A DNA stretch of 64,000 nucleotides from an uncultured Clostridia bacterium (lineage in GTDB: Bacteria > Bacillota > Clostridia > Oscillospirales > Ruminococcaceae), in NCBI GenBank assembly GCA_947631455.1, contig CANRLH010000004.1, forward strand, positions 62,001 through 126,000, in the 5' to 3' direction. How positions within the stretch are numbered: position 1 is the first letter of the stretch; every line of letters starts with the position of its first letter. Below the pieces are notes generated by a model. It was not told the origin of the DNA. It saw only the letters and a program-made list of their open reading frames with translations, and did not search any database. Shown one piece after another: positions 51,973 through 61,872 of the stretch. A program made the translations under genes and the position numbers.

Positions 51973-53955
51973 TTACCACAAATAGCCTGAGCCACGAACG
52001 TGTGCATTTATCACTCCGACATCTGATGTTGTTATATCACCGTCGCCCGATACATCCGCTACTGTAAAGTAGTATCCTGTAAGCTCTGTCATGCCAACAG
52101 CATCAGCATTTGCAAGCCCTACGTCAGCCGTTGTGATCTCTCCATCGCCGTTGACGTCACCCTTTAAATGCAGCTCTGCATCCAGCACAGCTCCTTCTTC
52201 GCCTAACGTAAGATCATATTTTCTGGTAACGCAATTATCTTTTTCAAAAACAACTGTGTATTCGCCTTGTAAAACATTTTCTGCGGAATATGTCATATCC
52301 GAAGCCGAAGTGGTTTCATAAGCTACAAGACCTGAATTATTATCAACAAAGGTTACATCTACCGGCGTGCTGTCTGTTCCCGGAGCTTTTACCGTTCCGG
52401 TCACTGTTTTCCCTTCCGGCATAGTAACACCGTTTACAACAAATGTCGTTATCGAGTTTGCCTTAAGCGTAGCTTCAAACGTGCCGTTTGTCACCGTAAG
52501 CGGCGAAAGCTCCGCCCAGTTCTCACCTGTAGCCATATCTCCACTGGTTCTTATAACGTCAACAGTAGTTCCTTTTTTACCGAACGACGCAAGGTCGTAT
52601 TTAACCGTCTTGTCAGAACCGCTTGTATTAAATGCTACAATCTTTAACTGCTCGTCTGTGTTATTTATAGCAGAAGTTGTGGCATAGTCGCTTGTAGAAA
52701 TAATCGTATCGCCGGGACGAATATATCTCGTATACTGCCCGAATCCGTAATACTTCTTTGTCAAGACAACACTTTCCGTATTCATATCAGCATAGCATAC
52801 TCCCCAGAAACCGTTTGTATCAACATCGTGCTGGCTCATAGTGTCTGGGTCGAATTGATTGTTTTTGTCACAGTAAGAGCCTATCGCCTGCCACATAATC
52901 CATGCCGACGGCTTAAGATCATTTAAGTCGGCCGTTATCTGTGATGCAAAATTAAGAGCAGCTCCCATTTCTCCGGAGTTGGCTCCTTTTGTTCCCCCGT
53001 TATCCGTTTCACTCATCCACAAGTTCACACCCGCTTCTTCGGCTTTTTTTCTCAAGGCTTCGGAGTTATAAGTAGTGTATGTATGAGTATTGTATCTTTC
53101 AAGTTTTCCTAACGCCTCTTCTGATAACTTATTCAAGCTTTTGTTTGTATCAAACGGACTTGTCTCATCCAACCCCGACAGCAAAAGATCACCCAATCCG
53201 TGCTTTTGCATAGCCTCGTCCATCGCAAGTATCATAGCAGACTGATTTTCTCCGGCAGTAACCGAACATCCCTCCTGCTTAACTCCGTAATATGATACGT
53301 TCCAGCCATTTGTCGGCTCGTTCATAGGCTCAACACTTACAACATTTACTCCCTCGTCAACGTAATGTTTTACAACAGTCGCCATATATTCTGCAAAGTC
53401 GTCCATCTTATCAATAGTTATGTTGTCCTTCACAGAATCATTAGTGCCTGAGGTACAACCGCTTCTCGTCATAAAATACGGAGCAGAGTTTGAAAACATC
53501 TCCACCAGCATATCAGGGCACTCCTCTATCGACTTCATAAGTACATTTCTCTGATTCGCGTCCTTTGTGAAATCGTAATCAAAAGTGCCTGTCGCCGCAT
53601 TGTAATTTGTCCAGTAGCCCGGCATGTTAGAATCCGAACGGGCTATATGATCGTGGGTAGGATCATCACCGCCGCCGACATTATATCTTATAATGTTGAG
53701 CCCTAATCCGGTGTCGGCATTATACAAAACCTTTGCCGCTTCCCTCGAAGCCTTTTCCGAACTGCCGATTCGGTTTCCGTACCACGCAAGGCTTGTTCCC
53801 CAGCCCTCAAAAACTCCGCCGTTTATAGTCGAGGCGTTTGCGGGGTTAATCTTAACCGTAGTGACATCTGCTTCCGCCGCTGTTGCACTTACTCCGGCGC
53901 AGGAAAAAGAAATAGCCAGTGCCGAGCAAGCTGCTAAAATTTTTTTGCTATTCAT
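51973..53955 (-). CDS. Secreted GH30 glycoside hydrolase with dockerin
   Basis: 660 residues. A signal peptide (1-27, ending ATAAEA), a GH30 barrel with GGVFEGWGTSLAWYG, the acid/base Glu E213 in EPMNEP and nucleophile E316 in LWMSETDNGG, then a beta-sandwich (about 400-505), a carboxypeptidase-regulatory-like domain (about 513-590) and a type I-like dockerin with two calcium loops (GDVNGDGEITTADV and ADVSGDGDITTSDV, about 599-655). The GWGTSLAW start is closest to endo-beta-1,6-galactanase or GH30_5-type enzymes, but xylanase-type substrates remain possible. It should attach to a cohesin scaffold outside the cell. It has its own promoter. Confidence 0.9.
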   Translation of the reverse strand: MNSKKILAACSALAISFSCAGVSATAAEADVTTVKINPANASTINGGVFEGWGTSLAWYGNRIGSSEKASREAAKVLYNADTGLGLNIIRYNVGGGDDPTHDHIARSDSNMPGYWTNYNAATGTFDYDFTKDANQRNVLMKSIEECPDMLVEMFSNSAPYFMTRSGCTSGTNDSVKDNITIDKMDDFAEYMATVVKHYVDEGVNVVSVEPMNEPTNGWNVSYYGVKQEGCSVTAGENQSAMILAMDEAMQKHGLGDLLLSGLDETSPFDTNKSLNKLSEEALGKLERYNTHTYTTYNSEALRKKAEEAGVNLWMSETDNGGTKGANSGEMGAALNFASQITADLNDLKPSAWIMWQAIGSYCDKNNQFDPDTMSQHDVDTNGFWGVCYADMNTESVVLTKKYYGFGQYTRYIRPGDTIISTSDYATTSAINNTDEQLKIVAFNTSGSDKTVKYDLASFGKKGTTVDVIRTSGDMATGENWAELSPLTVTNGTFEATLKANSITTFVVNGVTMPEGKTVTGTVKAPGTDSTPVDVTFVDNNSGLVAYETTSASDMTYSAENVLQGEYTVVFEKDNCVTRKYDLTLGEEGAVLDAELHLKGDVNGDGEITTADVGLANADAVGMTELTGYYFTVADVSGDGDITTSDVGVINAHVRGSGYLW

Positions 53956-53994
53956 AAACGTTTCCCTCCTGTATTAAAAGGTTTGTTTTCTTAC

Positions 53995-54023
53995 ATTATA
54001 AGTTTAACATTTGTCCTTTACAA
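53995..54023 (-). promoter_or_regulatory. Promoter of the GH30-dockerin gene
   Basis: On the minus strand, TTGTAA (54018-54023), 17 bp, TATAAT (53995-54000), with GGAGGG close to the ATG. Confidence 0.7.
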
Positions 54024-54042
54024 AAACTATATAAAACTTGCT

Positions 54043-54858
54043 CTATAATATATTGTTTTTGCTTTTTGACAAAATCCGCTTTCTGAATTCATTTGGTGAA
54101 ACGTCATAGTGCTCCTTGAATTTTCTGGCCATATCGCTTGAACTGGTAAAGCCGCATCTACCGGCAATTTCCGATATTTTGAGCTGTGAATCGTGAAGCA
54201 TATTATAAGCCTTTGTAAGCCGTGTGAGCGTAAGATAATTTCTCGGAGACATTCCCGTCTGCTTTTTAAATATATGTGTGAGGTAAAATTTACTTATATA
54301 AAACTTGTCCGCTATATCTGAAATAAGTATCTGCTCCCCGCAGTTTTCCTGAATATATCTTTGTATCTCAAATACCATCTTGTCGGATTTTTTCATCATT
54401 TCCTCAAGGTATCCAGAGCTCCTAAAAAAATGTATAAGCATCTGGGTCACCGAAGAAATTACAGCATCCTCAGATAAGATATCGTTTGTCTTGAGTTCTC
54501 GCCTGATTTTCTCGAAATAACCAAGGCAGTTAAAGTCATCCTTCAAAACTATCGGACGTTTTGTTATAAATCCCATAATCATATTATAGATTGCGTCCGA
54601 ATAGAACTCTCTTGTATATGTCCAAGGATTTAAAAATATTATCGTTCGCTCATATTGATCAGAATCTTTTATGACTATTCTGTGCTTTATACAACTCGGG
54701 ATAATACACACCGTATTATCAGTCATATGAAATTCGTCATCACCGCACACGATCGATATATGCCCCTTGTGAAGATATAAAATCTCACATGAGGTATGCT
54801 GATGGCTTGGAAAAACCAGTATGCTATCATAGTATTTAAAATGCTCTATGCAGCTCAT
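54043..54858 (-). CDS. AraC-family regulator, upstream of the GH30 gene
   Basis: 271 residues from ATG 54858, placed behind AAAGGAGTTTGAA; an ATG 13 codons upstream has no such site. The N-terminal cupin has HQHTSCEILYLHKG and PSCIKHRI; the C-terminal 100 residues have two helix-turn-helix motifs (ISDIADKFYISKFYLTHIFKK and ISEIAGRCGFTSSSDMARKFKE) and the DVSPNEFRKR end. Its position 87 bp upstream and in the same direction makes it a plausible regulator of the GH30-dockerin gene, though the GH30 gene has a separate promoter. The ligand is unknown, probably a sugar. Confidence 0.9.
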   Translation of the reverse strand: MSCIEHFKYYDSILVFPSHQHTSCEILYLHKGHISIVCGDDEFHMTDNTVCIIPSCIKHRIVIKDSDQYERTIIFLNPWTYTREFYSDAIYNMIMGFITKRPIVLKDDFNCLGYFEKIRRELKTNDILSEDAVISSVTQMLIHFFRSSGYLEEMMKKSDKMVFEIQRYIQENCGEQILISDIADKFYISKFYLTHIFKKQTGMSPRNYLTLTRLTKAYNMLHDSQLKISEIAGRCGFTSSSDMARKFKEHYDVSPNEFRKRILSKSKNNIL

Positions 54859-54950
54859 TTCAAACTCCTTTGCAATATATAATTTACCAGTTCCCATTTA
54901 AAACAAGATATCATAAACAGTGCTTGTTTTCAGGATTTTATCATTATTAT

Positions 54951-54986
54951 AAAAGGGGAAAACCTCACTCTCGGTTTTCCCCTTTT
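54951..54986 (-). terminator. Intrinsic terminator of the leu operon
   Basis: Perfect 14-bp stem AAAAGGGGAAAACC/GGTTTTCCCCTTTT with an 8-base loop, T-rich on the minus strand. Confidence 0.9.
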
Positions 54987-55004
54987 AAGCTTTCATAAAA
55001 CTTT

Positions 55005-56081
55005 CTACTTGATCTCCTTCGCAATAAGATCTCCCATCTCACTGCATGAAACCTGCGTTTTGCCTTCGCTCATAATATCGCCTGTTCTGAAACCGTCGTT
55101 AAGCACAGTATCAACAGCACTTTCAATAGCGTCTGCCTCTTTTGACATATCAAATGAATATCTCAGCATCATAGCAGCAGAAAGAATTGTCGCTATCGGA
55201 TTAGCCTTGTTCTGTCCGGCAATATCCGGCGCTGAGCCGTGAATAGGCTCATACAGTCCCAAAGTTCCCTCACCGAGCGATGCGGACGGTATCATTCCAA
55301 GCGAGCCTGTTATCATAGACGCCTCATCCGACAGAATATCTCCAAACAAATTCTCTGTAACCAAAACGTCAAACTGAGCAGGATTACGAACCAACTGCAT
55401 TGCTGTATTGTCAACCAGAATGTCTGAAAACTCAACGTCAGGATATTCCTCAGCGACCCTGTGAGTAACCTCTCTCCAAAGGCGGGAAGAATCAAGTACA
55501 TTTGCCTTGTCGACCGAGTGGACCTTTTTTCTTCTCTTTCTTGCCATTTCAAAGGCAACTCTTGCGATCCTTTCTACCTCATAGTCTGAATACGCCATAG
55601 AGTCACATGCAGTTTTTACTCCGTTTTCATCAACAGTCGTTGACCTCTTTCCAAAATACGCTCCGCCAATAAGCTCACGTACTATAACAAGATCAAGCCC
55701 GTTTTTTGTGATCTCCTCCTTAAGCGGACAAGCACCTGAAAGTGCGGGAATAAGCTTTGCCGGACGGATATTTGCAAACAGCTTAAGCGCTCCTCTTATA
55801 CCAAGAAGTCCTGCCTCCGGGCGTTTATCTCCCGGAAGATCGTCCCATTTATGTCCGCCTACCGCTCCGAGTAAAACGCTGTCCGAGTCAAGGCACACCC
55901 TTACCGTTTCCTGAGGCAGAGGTACGCCTGTTGCGTCAATAGCGCAGCCGCCCATAAGCACATCACGATACTCAAATGTATGTCCGTAGACTTTAGCTAT
56001 CCTGTCAAGCACCTTCTGCGCCTCGGTGACAATTTCGGGGCCTATTCCGTCTCCCTTTATAACTGCTATCTTCTTAATCAT
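55005..56081 (-). CDS. leuB: 3-isopropylmalate dehydrogenase
   Basis: 358 residues, standard length. It has KGDGIGPEIV, the GAVGGHKWDDL loop, the RELIGGAYFG block with the catalytic Tyr, the KANVL lysine and the DNTAMQLV, GTLGLYEPIHGSAPDIAG signature. It oxidises 3-isopropylmalate with NAD in leucine synthesis. It is last in leuC-leuD-ybjQ-leuB; leuA is not in the window. Confidence 0.97.
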   Translation of the reverse strand: MIKKIAVIKGDGIGPEIVTEAQKVLDRIAKVYGHTFEYRDVLMGGCAIDATGVPLPQETVRVCLDSDSVLLGAVGGHKWDDLPGDKRPEAGLLGIRGALKLFANIRPAKLIPALSGACPLKEEITKNGLDLVIVRELIGGAYFGKRSTTVDENGVKTACDSMAYSDYEVERIARVAFEMARKRRKKVHSVDKANVLDSSRLWREVTHRVAEEYPDVEFSDILVDNTAMQLVRNPAQFDVLVTENLFGDILSDEASMITGSLGMIPSASLGEGTLGLYEPIHGSAPDIAGQNKANPIATILSAAMMLRYSFDMSKEADAIESAVDTVLNDGFRTGDIMSEGKTQVSCSEMGDLIAKEIK

Positions 56082-56111
56082 TTTTTGTTCTCCCTTTTGA
56101 TATGCTGTCTA

Positions 56112-56426
56112 TCATCCTATAAACTTGACCGCCGTTCCCGTAACCAAGATCTCAGCCGCGCCCGACATCACTGCGGACGACGAATATCTTACTCCGATTA
56201 TAGCGTCAGCTCCGAGCTTCTGTGCCTCTTCAACCATACGCTGTGTGGCAATTTCTCTGGCCTCGTTTATCATTTTGGTATAGCTTTTAAGCTCTCCTCC
56301 TACCATAGTTTTAAAGCCCTGTCCTATGTCCTTAAACATATTCTTTGACTGTATCGTGCTGCCCTTTACAATAGAAATAGGCTGATACTTCTGATCTCCT
56401 AAGTTTTCAATAGAAAAAATATACAT
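56112..56426 (-). CDS. YbjQ/UPF0145 family protein inside the leu operon
   Basis: 104 residues, the full length of this small family, a pentameric beta/alpha protein. It shows GSTIQSKNMFKDIGQGFKTMVGGELKSYT, REIATQRMVEEAQKLGADAIIGVRY and the last strand VTGTAVKF. It is annotated elsewhere as a putative heavy-metal-binding protein without proven function. It sits between leuD and leuB with gaps of 78 and 30 bp, and has GGAGGAAAAGCAA before the ATG. Confidence 0.92.
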   Translation of the reverse strand: MYIFSIENLGDQKYQPISIVKGSTIQSKNMFKDIGQGFKTMVGGELKSYTKMINEAREIATQRMVEEAQKLGADAIIGVRYSSSAVMSGAAEILVTGTAVKFIG

Positions 56427-56504
56427 TTGCTTTTCCTCCTAAAGTTTCTATTCTTATTAAAACGACTGATTTACAATTTTTCTTTTTACTGAAATCAGCG
56501 CTAT

Positions 56505-56996
56505 TTACCCCTTTATGGAATTCAAAAGACCGTTTTTGTTTATTATGTTTTTTATAAACTCAGGGAATGGGTTTCCCTTATATGTCTTACCTGTTGTTTT
56601 ATCGGTAATAACTCCCGTGTCAAAATCTATTTCCACATTGTCGCCGTCTTGAATTCCTTCCGCCGCCTCAGGACACTCAATTATAGGAAGCCCTATGTTT
56701 ATAGAATTTCTGTAAAAAATTCTTGCAAAGGTCTTTGCAATAACGCAGGAAATACCGCTAGCCTTTATTGCAATAGGCGCGTGCTCTCGGGATGAGCCAC
56801 AGCCGAAATTACTCTTTGCTACCATAATGTCGCCGTCTCTGACTTTATTTACGAACTCCGTATCTATATCTTCCATACAGTGGGAAGCAAGCTCCTTGTG
56901 ATCGGCGGTATTCAAATAACGCGCGGGAATAATAACATCTGTATCAACATTATCTCCGTATTTATGTACTTTTCCTGATACTTTCATCAAATACAC
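56505..56996 (-). CDS. leuD: 3-isopropylmalate dehydratase small subunit
   Basis: 163 residues, the short archaeal/clostridial type. [13 protein letters not shown] near the start, [14 protein letters not shown] and [11 protein letters not shown] are the swivelling-domain motifs. With LeuC it isomerises 2- to 3-isopropylmalate through isopropylmaleate. It begins 3 bp after the leuC stop, so they are coupled and form the heterodimer. Confidence 0.97.
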   Translation of the reverse strand: MYLMKVSGKVHKYGDNVDTDVIIPARYLNTADHKELASHCMEDIDTEFVNKVRDGDIMVAKSNFGCGSSREHAPIAIKASGISCVIAKTFARIFYRNSINIGLPIIECPEAAEGIQDGDNVEIDFDTGVITDKTTGKTYKGNPFPEFIKNIINKNGLLNSIKG

Positions 56997-56999
56997 TCC

Positions 57000-58262
57000 T
57001 TACATTATTTCACTTGGCTGTGAGATCTTTCCTGTAACCGCGCTTGCCGCCGCAACATATGGAGAGGCAAGATATACTTCGCTTTCCGGGTGACCCATTC
57101 TTCCGACAAAATTTCTGTTTGTAGTGGCAACAGCCCTTTCGCCTTTGGCAAGTATCCCCATATGACCGCCGAGGCAAGGTCCGCAGGTCGGAGTAGAAAC
57201 TGCACATCCCGCATCAATAAATATTTTTAAAAGTCCCTCTTCCATTGACTGAAGATACACCTTCTGAGTTGCGGGAATAACTATACAACGAATGTCTTTT
57301 GCTACCTTTCTGCCTTTTAAGACCTCTGCCGCTGCACGCATATCCTCAATTCTTCCGTTTGTGCAGGATCCTATAACTACCTGATTTATCTTAACATCAC
57401 CTATCTCATCAAATGTTTTTGCATTCTCAGGTAAATGCGGGAAAGAAACAGTCGGCTTTATATCGCTTAGGTTTATATCGTAAACCGCCTCATACTCCGC
57501 ATCGTCGTCCGCAGAATAATATGTAAACTCATCAGTCACTCTTTCCTTTACATACTCAAGAGTAACATCGTCAACAGCAAATATTCCGTTTTTAGCGCCT
57601 GCTTCAATAGCCATATTTGCCATACACAGTCTATCCTCCATGGTAAGGTTTTTAAGCCCCTCACCCATAAATTCCATAGACTTATACAATGCGCCGTCAA
57701 CGCCTATCATTCCTATAATATGTAGTATAACGTCTTTACCGCTTACATATTTGTTAAGACTTCCCGTTATATTAAATTTCAGTGCAGCAGGAACCTTGAA
57801 CCAAGCCTTTCCGGTAGCCATTCCCGCCGCCATATCGGTAGAACCGACTCCCGTTGAAAAAGCGCCCAGCGCTCCATAGGTACAGGTGTGAGAGTCTGCG
57901 CCTATTACACAGTCTCCGGGCTTGACAAGTCCTTTCTCCGGCAGCAGAGCGTGTTCAACGCCCATATCACCGACATCGTAAAAATTCACAACGTCATATT
58001 TATTGCAGAAATCTCTGCACTGTTTACACTGTGTGGCCGCCTTGATATCCTTATTTGGTGCAAAGTGATCCATTACCATTGATATTTTAGTTTTGTCAAA
58101 AACGTCTGAAAACCCAGCCTTATCAAACTCATTTATCGCAACAGGCGAGGTGATATCGTTTCCCAAAACCATATTGAGCTTTGCCATTATTAAATCTCCT
58201 GCTTTAACGCACTCTTGTCCCGCGTGCGCTGCCAAGACCTTCTGAGTCATTGTCATACCCAT
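57000..58262 (-). CDS. leuC: 3-isopropylmalate dehydratase large subunit
   Basis: 420 residues from ATG 58262 (AGGAGAAGAAAAT upstream). The aconitase-fold iron-sulfur cysteines are in GSCTNGR (first) and [16 protein letters not shown] (second and third), and the ADSHTCTYG and [10 protein letters not shown] motifs are present. It is the catalytic subunit with the [4Fe-4S] cluster and opens the leu operon. Homoaconitase is an alternative but the leuB and leuD neighbours decide. Confidence 0.96.
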   Translation of the reverse strand: MGMTMTQKVLAAHAGQECVKAGDLIMAKLNMVLGNDITSPVAINEFDKAGFSDVFDKTKISMVMDHFAPNKDIKAATQCKQCRDFCNKYDVVNFYDVGDMGVEHALLPEKGLVKPGDCVIGADSHTCTYGALGAFSTGVGSTDMAAGMATGKAWFKVPAALKFNITGSLNKYVSGKDVILHIIGMIGVDGALYKSMEFMGEGLKNLTMEDRLCMANMAIEAGAKNGIFAVDDVTLEYVKERVTDEFTYYSADDDAEYEAVYDINLSDIKPTVSFPHLPENAKTFDEIGDVKINQVVIGSCTNGRIEDMRAAAEVLKGRKVAKDIRCIVIPATQKVYLQSMEEGLLKIFIDAGCAVSTPTCGPCLGGHMGILAKGERAVATTNRNFVGRMGHPESEVYLASPYVAAASAVTGKISQPSEIM

Positions 58263-58293
58263 ATTTTCTTCTCCTTTATTAGTATCTAAAATA

Positions 58294-58322
58294 ATTATAT
58301 CACAACCGCTATTTATTTGCAA
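58294..58322 (-). promoter_or_regulatory. Promoter of the leuC operon
   Basis: On the minus strand, TTGCAA (58317-58322), 17 bp, TATAAT (58294-58299). The leader is short and I see no T-box. Confidence 0.8.
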
Positions 58323-58401
58323 CTGTTTGTTTATGCATCCGATCATTCCTCAGGTTTTTAACTCTCCACATCTACAGACAACGCCGGGATTTACCAAAAA
58401 C

Positions 58402-58435
58402 AAAAACCACACTCAGCATATGAATGTGGTTTTTT
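58402..58435 (-). terminator. Intrinsic terminator of the ferredoxin gene
   Basis: On the minus strand, AAAAACCACA pairs with TGTGGTTTTT, followed by GTTTTTGG. Confidence 0.82.
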
Positions 58436-58451
58436 GCTATGTAACTAAATA

Positions 58452-58622
58452 TTAGTCGGCATTCGGTGCGCCTACAGGACAAGTTCCTGCGCATGCTCCG
58501 CAATCAATGCAGGTATCAGCGTCGATAACGTACTTTCCGTCACCCTCTGAAATTGCGCTTACAGGACAATCAGCTGCACAAGCGCCGCATGAAATGCACT
58601 CATCTGAAATTTTGTATGCCAT
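58452..58622 (-). CDS. 2[4Fe-4S] ferredoxin (56 residues)
   Basis: A complete small gene: ATG behind GGAGGGTATAAATC, 56 codons and TAA. Both clusters have the classic CxxCxxCxxxCP motif (CISCGACAADCP and CIDCGACAGTCP), separated by a short linker, the clostridial ferredoxin type. It is a soluble low-potential electron carrier used by pyruvate:ferredoxin oxidoreductase, hydrogenases and similar enzymes. It is monocistronic, with a terminator 17 bp after the stop. Confidence 0.95.
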   Translation of the reverse strand: MAYKISDECISCGACAADCPVSAISEGDGKYVIDADTCIDCGACAGTCPVGAPNAD

Positions 58623-58789
58623 GATTTATACCCTCCTCTAAGGTTTTTATAAAAGGCTTCTCACCTTTCTACTATATATAATAACATATTTTTTATAAAA
58701 TGCAAGAGAATTTGTAAAAATAAAAATTTTTACTTTTCTTAGTTTGTGGTATGTCTGATTACATTTTCCATTGATATAACCGGTAAAAT

Positions 58790-59809
58790 TTATAGGATTT
58801 TATACATTCTCTCATAATAACTCACATACTCACCCGATATGATATCCTCCCACCAATCGCGGTTGTCTAGATACCACCGTATAGTTTTCTTTATTCCGTC
58901 CTCAAACTTTGTCTCAGGCAGCCAGCCAAGTTCATTATGAATCTTTGTCGGGTCTATCGCGTATCTCAGATCGTGTCCCTTTCTGTCTGTGACATATGTT
59001 ATAAGGCTCTCGGGCTTGTTGAGCTCCTTGCAGATAAGCTTTACAATGTCAATATTTCTCATCTCGTTGTGTCCGCCGACATTGTAAATCTCACCCACTC
59101 GTCCCTTGTGGATTATCAGATCTATCGCCTTGCAGTGGTCTTCAACATAAAGCCAGTCTCTCACATTCTCTCCCTTTCCATATACCGGAAGAGGCTTGTC
59201 ATTTAAGGCATTCGCTATCATAAGCGGTATCAGCTTTTCAGGAAAATGATAAGGCCCATAGTTGTTTGAGCATCGGCTTATTGTTACTGGTAGCCCGTAT
59301 GTCCTGTGATACGCAAGAACCAGCAAATCAGCGCTTGCCTTTGATGCGCTGTACGGTGAGCTTGTATGGATAGGCGTCTCCTCTGTGAAAAACATACCCG
59401 GACTGTCAAGCGGAAGATCTCCGTATACTTCATCTGTTGAAACCTGATGATATCTTGTGATTCCGTACTTCCTGCAGGCATCCATAAGAACTTGTGTGCC
59501 AAGGATATTCGTCTGCAAAAACACCTCCGGGTTTTCAATAGAGCGGTCAACGTGGCTTTCTGCGGCAAAGTTTACCACTATATCCGGATGCTCTTCTTCA
59601 AAAAGCTTGTATACTCCCTCTCTGTCGCATATATCCAGCTTTACAAATCGAAAGTTTGTATTATTCATTACCGATTCAAGCGTTGAAAGATTTCCCGCAT
59701 ATGTCAGCTTGTCAAGACAAACTATACGGTAGCTAGGATGCTTTTTTAACATATGAAATATAAAGTTACTTCCTATAAATCCGGCTCCTCCGGTGACGAT
59801 TATGGTCAT
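58790..59809 (-). CDS. rfbB: dTDP-glucose 4,6-dehydratase
   Basis: 339 residues from ATG 59809 (GGAGGAAAATCA upstream). Short-chain dehydrogenase fold: GGAGFIGSNF for NAD, SHVDRSIENP, STDEVYGDL and the catalytic YSASKAS, with NNYGPYHFPEKLIP. It makes dTDP-4-keto-6-deoxyglucose, the branch point to rhamnose and other deoxysugars for cell-surface glycans. It overlaps rfbA by 4 bp (ATGA) and is the last gene of the cluster in this direction. Confidence 0.96.
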   Translation of the reverse strand: MTIIVTGGAGFIGSNFIFHMLKKHPSYRIVCLDKLTYAGNLSTLESVMNNTNFRFVKLDICDREGVYKLFEEEHPDIVVNFAAESHVDRSIENPEVFLQTNILGTQVLMDACRKYGITRYHQVSTDEVYGDLPLDSPGMFFTEETPIHTSSPYSASKASADLLVLAYHRTYGLPVTISRCSNNYGPYHFPEKLIPLMIANALNDKPLPVYGKGENVRDWLYVEDHCKAIDLIIHKGRVGEIYNVGGHNEMRNIDIVKLICKELNKPESLITYVTDRKGHDLRYAIDPTKIHNELGWLPETKFEDGIKKTIRWYLDNRDWWEDIISGEYVSYYERMYKIL

Positions 59810-60684
59810 TGATTTTCCTCCGTTAGAGATATGATATATTTTCCGTAGTCGGTCATTTTTAACTCTTCGCCTATTATTTTTAATTGCTCGGTAGATATAT
59901 AGCCTCTTCTCCACGCTATTTCTTCTATACACGATATGTAAAAGCCCTGCATCTCCTGAATGGTCTTGACAAAGCCGCTTGCCTTATGCATTCCCTTGGG
60001 CGAGCCTGTATCTAGCCACGCCATTCCCCTACCCATAAGGGTAACATGCAATTTGCCTTTCTCAAGATAGCTGTTGTTTATCGAAGTTATCTCTATCTCT
60101 CCACGCTTTGATGGTTTTACGCTTTTTGCTATATCAACTACTTCATTATTGTAAAAATACAGTCCGGGAACCGCATAATTGGATTTAGGCTTTTTAGGCT
60201 TTTCTTCAATAGATATAACCCTATTGTTTTCATCAAACTCAACTACTCCGAACTCCTTTGGATTTTTTACGGGATAGCCGAATATCGCCGCGCCGTATTC
60301 TTCCGCCTGCTGTCTTGCCTGTGACAAAATTGTTGAAAAATACTGTCCGTAAAACACATTGTCTCCAAGAACAAGACAAACACTGTCTGAACCGATAAAA
60401 TCAGCGCCAAGTATAAACGCATCGGCAAGTCCCCTGGGCTTGTCCTGTACCTTATACTCTATATGCACGCCTATCCTGCTTCCGTCTCCCAAAAGCTTCT
60501 CATAATTTCCTATGTCATCAGGTGTTGAAATCAGCAGAATTTCCTTTATATTCGCAAGCAAAAGCACTGATAACGGATAATATATCAGCGGCTTATCATA
60601 TATCGGCAAAAGCTGTTTTGATACTGCTATTGTATTCGGATATAGTCTTGTTCCTTTTCCTCCTGCCAGTATTATACCCTTCAC
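59806..60684 (-). CDS. rfbA: Glucose-1-phosphate thymidylyltransferase
   Basis: 292 residues: GIILAGGKGTRLYP with the catalytic pocket, KQLLPIYDKPLIYYPL, LGDNVFYG and GMAWLDTGS. It makes dTDP-glucose from glucose 1-phosphate and dTTP, the substrate of rfbB. It overlaps both neighbours by 4 bp, so rfbB, rfbA and glf are one coupled unit. Confidence 0.97.
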   Translation of the reverse strand: MKGIILAGGKGTRLYPNTIAVSKQLLPIYDKPLIYYPLSVLLLANIKEILLISTPDDIGNYEKLLGDGSRIGVHIEYKVQDKPRGLADAFILGADFIGSDSVCLVLGDNVFYGQYFSTILSQARQQAEEYGAAIFGYPVKNPKEFGVVEFDENNRVISIEEKPKKPKSNYAVPGLYFYNNEVVDIAKSVKPSKRGEIEITSINNSYLEKGKLHVTLMGRGMAWLDTGSPKGMHKASGFVKTIQEMQGFYISCIEEIAWRRGYISTEQLKIIGEELKMTDYGKYIISLTEENQ

Positions 60685-61859
60685 TTTTGTTCCTCCAGAC
60701 GCTCTCTTATCGCTTCAAATTTTTCTAATGCGTGCTCTATACAAATGTCCATATTGTAATATTTAAATTCCGCTAACCTTCCGCACAGCACAATGTTTCC
60801 GTATTGCTCCGCTTCTTTTACATATTTGGCATATATCTCGTTACTGTCCTCTGTTACCACAGGGTAATATGGTATATTGCCGGTATCTGAGTTTTTATCG
60901 TACCACATAGGGTATTCTGTCGCTACGACACTGCCGCTTACATTCTTGTCACTATACATTAGCTTACGATATTCTGTACTGCGAGTTTTGCCTTTTGCCT
61001 GAGGAAAAGAAATTATCTCAGCAGGAAGCACACTGTCGTTGTTAAAATACTCGTAACGAATCTCAAGTGACCTATATGGAAGACTACCGTATTTGTAGCT
61101 GAATAACTCATCAATTGGTCCGGTGAACACCAACAGATCAACCTTTTTTCCATCATACATTACCGTGTGAGTTTCATTATCAAACTTTATATGTTCAAGC
61201 GCATCGGTATTCAGACTAACATCTATATTCGGATGATCAAGCATATTTTTAAATATCTCTGTAAATCCATTTACCGGCAGATACTGAAAGTCCTTATTCA
61301 AGTACCGTTCGTCATAATTCATTGCCATCGGAACCCGGTCAAGAATGTATTTGTCGATTTCGTCAACACCTATGCCCCACATCTTAGATGTATAGGTTTT
61401 GAAAGCTTTTTCAAAAAGAAGTGTGCCAAATTCACTTATCTCCTTGTCCTCATGATCAACAAGCTCCAAAACCGGCACTCTATCCCTGCCGGCAAACTTT
61501 TTTCTCATTTTAGATAACAGCATTTCAGATTCTTTAGCACCGACAAGCTGCTGCAATGTTCGGAAATTAAAAGGGAGCTGAACATATTCGCCGTCGATAA
61601 AGCTTAAAAGCTTTGTGTCATGCGGAAAGAGTTCTCCGTACTGCTTTAAAAACTCAATGATAAAATATTTATTTGTGTTTAGAAAGTGCGGTCCGTATTT
61701 TTGGATAAGTATTCCGTTTTCATCATACTCATCAAACATATTTCCGCCAATGTGCGGACGCTTTTCAATTACTTCAACCTTTCTATTGCACTCTTCTGCT
61801 ATCTTTCTGGCTAAAATACTTCCCGAAAAGCCTGTTCCGACTACAATAATTCTGCCCAT
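60681..61859 (-). CDS. glf: UDP-galactopyranose mutase
   Basis: 392 residues from ATG 61859 (GAGGAATAAT upstream; an ATG four codons earlier has a weaker site). FAD-binding VGTGFSGSI, the HIGGNMFDEYD and YGPHFLNTN blocks, the PFNF and EYRKLMYSD blocks are typical. It interconverts UDP-galactopyranose and UDP-galactofuranose, so the cell makes a galactofuranose-containing surface glycan. Confidence 0.96.
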   Translation of the reverse strand: MGRIIVVGTGFSGSILARKIAEECNRKVEVIEKRPHIGGNMFDEYDENGILIQKYGPHFLNTNKYFIIEFLKQYGELFPHDTKLLSFIDGEYVQLPFNFRTLQQLVGAKESEMLLSKMRKKFAGRDRVPVLELVDHEDKEISEFGTLLFEKAFKTYTSKMWGIGVDEIDKYILDRVPMAMNYDERYLNKDFQYLPVNGFTEIFKNMLDHPNIDVSLNTDALEHIKFDNETHTVMYDGKKVDLLVFTGPIDELFSYKYGSLPYRSLEIRYEYFNNDSVLPAEIISFPQAKGKTRSTEYRKLMYSDKNVSGSVVATEYPMWYDKNSDTGNIPYYPVVTEDSNEIYAKYVKEAEQYGNIVLCGRLAEFKYYNMDICIEHALEKFEAIRERLEEQK

Positions 61860-61872
61860 ATTATTCCTCATT

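Noticed and set aside
58263-58452. Leucine T-box before leuC
   Set aside because: The gap has a promoter close to the start and none of the conserved T-box sequence.
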